Shown here: positions 60,805-64,000 of the stretch, in pieces
Numbering within the stretch: position 1 is the stretch's first letter
Layout: each line of letters starts with the position of its first letter
From: Ectobius pallidus
Lineage: Eukaryota > Arthropoda > Insecta > Blattodea > Ectobiidae
Assembly (NCBI GenBank): GCA_964059195.1
Contig: CAXKWD010000006.1
Coordinates: 135,220,039 to 135,284,038, forward strand
Reading direction: 5' to 3'
DNA length: 64,000 nt
Position numbers and translations under genes: made by a program
Notes under the pieces: model-generated
The model's database searches: none
Told to the model about the DNA's origin: nothing
The model's input: the letters and a program-made list of their open reading frames with translations, nothing else

Positions 60805-61010
60805 TGTTCAATTCAAATAATTAAAATCCTTATATGCACGTACTATAACCTTTAAGATGATATATGTCCCTATGTAGGCCTACATGTCAAAAGTTAAAAT
60901 ATAAAATTACAATTAGAGCTTTTTACAATAAAAAGGCCTACATAGGGACTTATATCATCTTAAAGCTTATAGTACGTGCATAAGTTATATGGATTTTAAG
61001 AATTGAACAT
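60805..61010. mobile_element. Foldback element with 77-bp inverted arms
   Basis: Left arm 60805-60881 and right arm 60934-61010 are inverted copies (shared GCACGTACTATAA, TTTAAGATGATATA, GTCCCTATGTAGGCCT) around a loop of about 52 bp. A few mismatches and indels are visible. Class and target duplication unknown. Confidence 0.75.
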
Positions 61011-61027
61011 ATCTTGGAATTTATTGT

Positions 61028-61310
61028 AACTAATGTGGCTTTCAACCGGAAGGTCGCGGGTTCGATCCCCGATGAGGTCGTTGGAGTTTTTTCAACTGGC
61101 CTAGATCCTTCTGGTGGCACTATGACCCTGGGGTCGGTTCAACTTCCTACAGAAGTGATTACCAGGAGCAATATTGTGGGTAAAGGCGGCCGGTGCGTAA
61201 GGCTAACAACCTTACCACCTTAATGTTCCGAATGTCTAAAATCTGGTAGCCTCAACCTCCTGGAACCCTCTGGGCCTTCAGCCCTCTCTCGAAAAATAAG
61301 CTTAGAAAAA
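61028..61310 (+). mobile_element. SINE family 1 copy
   Basis: Box B GGTCGCGGGTTCGATCCCCG, then TTTTTTCAACTGGCCTAGAT and CTTCTGGTGGCACTATGACC and a long body up to about 61310. The head upstream of box B is replaced by unrelated sequence near the foldback element. The 69-codon frame here is a product of the SINE. Confidence 0.7.
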
Positions 61311-61369
61311 TTAACTTAGGTAACAAAAACCTCCTCTTGGAGGCTCTTCGCCCCAACAAAGGGGATATA

Positions 61370-61512
61370 GGAAACAGACAGATAGAATGTAGCTTTCTCT
61401 GGAGCTTGGACCTTTGTGGAATGCAGTGGTCTGGGTACATAGATTCATTTAAAATTATCAACTGAAAATCATGGTTTTGGAACTTAGACCCTTATAAAAT
61501 TAAACCCTTCAA
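61370..61512 (-). repeat. One-ended copy of the 15150 MITE family
   Basis: On the minus strand GGGTTTAATTTTATAAGGGT, CATGATTTTCAGTTGATAAT and TTTAAATGAATCTATGTACC match 15150-15240. The opposite end is absent, probably lost upstream of the SINE. Confidence 0.6.
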
Positions 61513-62320
61513 TTATTAACCAGTAGGTATAAAAAATGCTTCCTTAAGGAATTATGATAAAGTATAAAAATCCCCGAAACTGCGGTTGGGATTAAGGACT
61601 TAAATTTTCATGTCGATGCATACACCATTTATGAGGAGTTCATGTAGTGAACGCTTAAAGCATCTCCTCAGTTTCGTTTTGTTCGTTTAACTTCCATTTA
61701 TCACTCAGTTTCTGCCTTATCTCGCAGGGAACTGTCTGTCGGGGACAAGGCTCCTTGTCGCCCTAAGCGCGGCAGCAGCTGCTTCAATATCTCCAGCCTA
61801 ACTAAGATAATCTCCATGTTGGACCGCAAATCCTTTTACTGCCCACCGCAGATTTGCTTCTCACATGTTAAATTCCATATAAAGTGACAGCTTGGTTGAA
61901 TAAAACATAATGGAACTTACATAGTATGGAATTTACATTTCCACCAGCCGGAGGCCAATAATTACAAACTGTGACAAAATACTATGTTGTACAAACTGAT
62001 TATCCAATATGGAAATTCGCTACCCACCTTTACAAGGCTGAATTTATACCATAATAAGAAACCGTCAAGAAAAATCATCAGTGGGATTCAAGCTTGAAAT
62101 CAATTAGAAAATTTCAGTAGAGTAGATGGTTTCTATCCATGAAAAGCATATCACAGGGATAGAAACACTCATATTTTACATATTTAGCACCACTCTATAA
62201 ATCTTATATTTCTGCTCTTATACATTTTTTTAAGTGACGAATTTATACGTCAGTAACAGTGAAAAGGCTAATATTTATGCTCCTGTTTGTTTTTTAAATA
62301 TGATATACGGTAGTATATTA
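61513..62320. other. No recognisable gene or repeat
   Basis: A GC-richer patch at 61720-61860 was not identified. Confidence 0.4.
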
Positions 62321-62565
62321 CCGCCGGCGTGGTCTTGTGGTTAGTGTCTCTGACTACAGATCCGTCAGCCCGGGTTCGATCCCGGTACCTCCTCGGATTT
62401 TTCTGAGATAGGGAGGCCCGGTAGGGGTGCACTCAGCCTCGTGATTCAAATTTAGGCCGTGGGTGTCGGCATGCTGACCACATACCCCGAATCCTGCATA
62501 GGCAGATGACGCAGCGGTCGAGTGGTAGGCTTTGTCTCTTAAAGGGATGTTAGCGCCACGGAGTT
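62321..62565 (+). mobile_element. SINE family 2 copy
   Basis: CCGCCGGCGTGGTCTTGTGG (box A region), GCCCGGGTTCGATCCCGG (box B), then the same body as 40851-41134 with an internal deletion, ending in TTAGCGCCACGGAGTTAG. Confidence 0.82.
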
Positions 62566-63599
62566 AGCAACAAAGTTAGTTTATATATGAATTCTATGGA
62601 TGTTAAAGAACAATAGAACCTCAAAAACAACGATTTTTCGTGGTTCTAAAAAGAATACAGCGTGCAGAGTAGCATAATATCCCCATAAGGATAATAATTG
62701 TATAAAATATTTTATTTTCGCGAAATACCCAAAAAATAGACGGAAGTTAACATAGAAATCAACCATTTATTTTACCAAGAAGAAGGGTCCCTAGGTATTA
62801 CCTATCGTCATTTGTGTACAGTGATATCTAAGCAAGAACTAGAATGACGCAAATAGAAGTAATCAAGAGGAATGATTTCAAAAATCAAAAGTACAGGACT
62901 CCGGTTGCAGGAATGAGTAAATAAAAATGTTAAAACGAGAGACAATGGATGTTGACTGGGTGCGGTATAAAAACTATGATGCTAATGTAGGTTCCGAGTG
63001 AGGTAATCTGCTGCCTTCAACTTCCACCGTATTCTCTGGATTGAAACAAAACGAAAGCAGAAAGAAAAAAAAAATGAGTATAATGTAGACAATAAGAAAC
63101 AATGCAACCAGAGCAGTATTTAAATCACGGAGAATGGAAGTGAAACAATTTACTACAATCTCTGGTTTCCCTACAACGTCTACCTTTGCAGATGTATAAT
63201 AAAGGCGATATGATGATTTTTAACTATGGCGTGATTGTGGTCAATTCGTGAAGTTAATCGAAAGAGCTAGTAATCAAAGTGGACGACACTGTGAAGGCAT
63301 AAATAAAATTTAAATATAACTCCTGAATTGGTAAACTTTTCAATTTTGTTTTGGTGTAAACCGTTCAGTGTTTAAATATTGTCTGTAGCGTTTCACATAA
63401 TAGGGATTGAACATTTAAGAATACGATTGACTTTACGAATAATACAGTTGATTAAACTAGAACAGAACCAGAGAAGAACCAAAGCACATTTCTGTTACTA
63501 GTGTAAACACTTAAACACCGATGTAAACCAGAGCATGTAGTGTTGCACATTGTAATGGAGCATGCTGTTAAATAAAGTTCTAAAAAAAAGGGGGGGAGG
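62566..63599. other. No recognisable gene or repeat
   Basis: Nothing recognised. Confidence 0.4.
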
Positions 63600-63847
63600 T
63601 TTTTTTTAATATTAACCCGTAGAATTTTCGACCGGTTCTACAGGGTACATGTGTGAAATTTTTTAGACATTGATCAAAGAATGTAGATTTTTATAGAGAA
63701 AATATTATTCATGGGGGCTGAAAGTAAGGTAAAAGGTTGTTTGTTTGAATGTTAATGCTGCCTGTCGTTCCTTCCAGATTGAAGAGGGTATGTGTGTAAA
63801 ATTTCGTTCAAATCGGTCAAAGCGTATGGATTTGTACGAAAAACAAA

Positions 63848-63909
<62 letters not shown>

Positions 63910-63930
63910 TGGAAAAACAATGCCCATACC
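63600..63930. repeat. Transposon-edge-like sequence with a (GA)n microsatellite
   Basis: TGTGTAAAATTTCGTTCAAA and GGTCAAAGCGTATGGATTTG resemble the unit of the tandem array at 33 kb in style. The (GA)n run at 63852-63910 creates Arg-Glu and Ser-Leu frames. Confidence 0.55.
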
Positions 63931-64000
63931 AAATCACAAAATATAACCTTAACCGAAATTAAAAATTACATTTTGACCTAACCGATTGTGCTATTAGACA

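Noticed and set aside
63705..63981. Frames with Arg-Glu or Ser-Leu repeats
   Set aside because: They are translations of the (GA)n tract.

Overview
The window looks like intergenic or intronic DNA from a large, AT-rich, repeat-dense animal genome, most likely an insect. The evidence is a near-intact mariner-type element, a pogo-like transposase relic, many tRNA-derived SINEs, LINE 3' ends, Penelope-like fragments, Helitron-type elements and long (ATT)n tracts. The frequent word taggcctat and a SINE/LINE-tail motif (CCTTAACTCTGCCAGGT) remind me of cockroach or termite DNA, but that placement is from recall and is tentative. I found no host protein-coding exon, no functional tRNA or rRNA gene, and nothing bacterial. 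Almost every short open frame is a chance frame, a simple repeat or part of a transposon.

Layout. 0-12.8 kb: a minus-strand Helitron-like element (839-1624), a LINE 3' end (1.77-2.16 kb), a decayed pogo-like transposon with a recognisable DDE transposase relic (3370-4448), and several hAT-type non-autonomous elements, two of them with perfect 8-bp target-site duplications (6624-7367 and 8201-8587). 12.9-14.1 kb: a 366-bp-arm, almost perfect palindrome made of two head-to-head Penelope-like 3' fragments. 14.9-19.7 kb: SINEs, one of them split by a MITE. 22.5-25.1 kb: a TA-flanked non-autonomous element carrying a 1374-bp mariner-family (DD41D) transposon with perfect 31-bp inverted repeats and one in-frame stop. 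25.9-28.8 kb: the second Helitron-like copy and a hAT MITE with an 8-bp duplication. 29-45 kb: sparse, with SINEs, a three-unit tandem array at 33 kb and a second LINE 3' end at 41.5 kb. 45.8-52.6 kb: two pairs of direct repeats and a third TA-flanked element with 26-bp perfect inverted repeats. 53-64 kb: more hAT MITEs, SINEs and a foldback element.

Two patterns stand out. First, at least five and probably eight elements belong to one loose hAT-like family (ends TAGGG..CGGAT, 8-bp duplications). Each carries many internal copies of a short word that also sits in its own terminal repeat, and the word differs between copies (CCTAAA-type or GGTCATATT-type). Second, three TA-flanked elements with G-rich ends show the same self-iteration of their own terminal word (GGTACAACAC, GTTCGAAAATGTACC, GGGAGAGATGGCC). 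Both suggest terminal ends co-evolving with arrays of transposase-binding sites. Several insertions can be dated relative to one another from nesting, and one filled site has an empty-site counterpart inside the same window.
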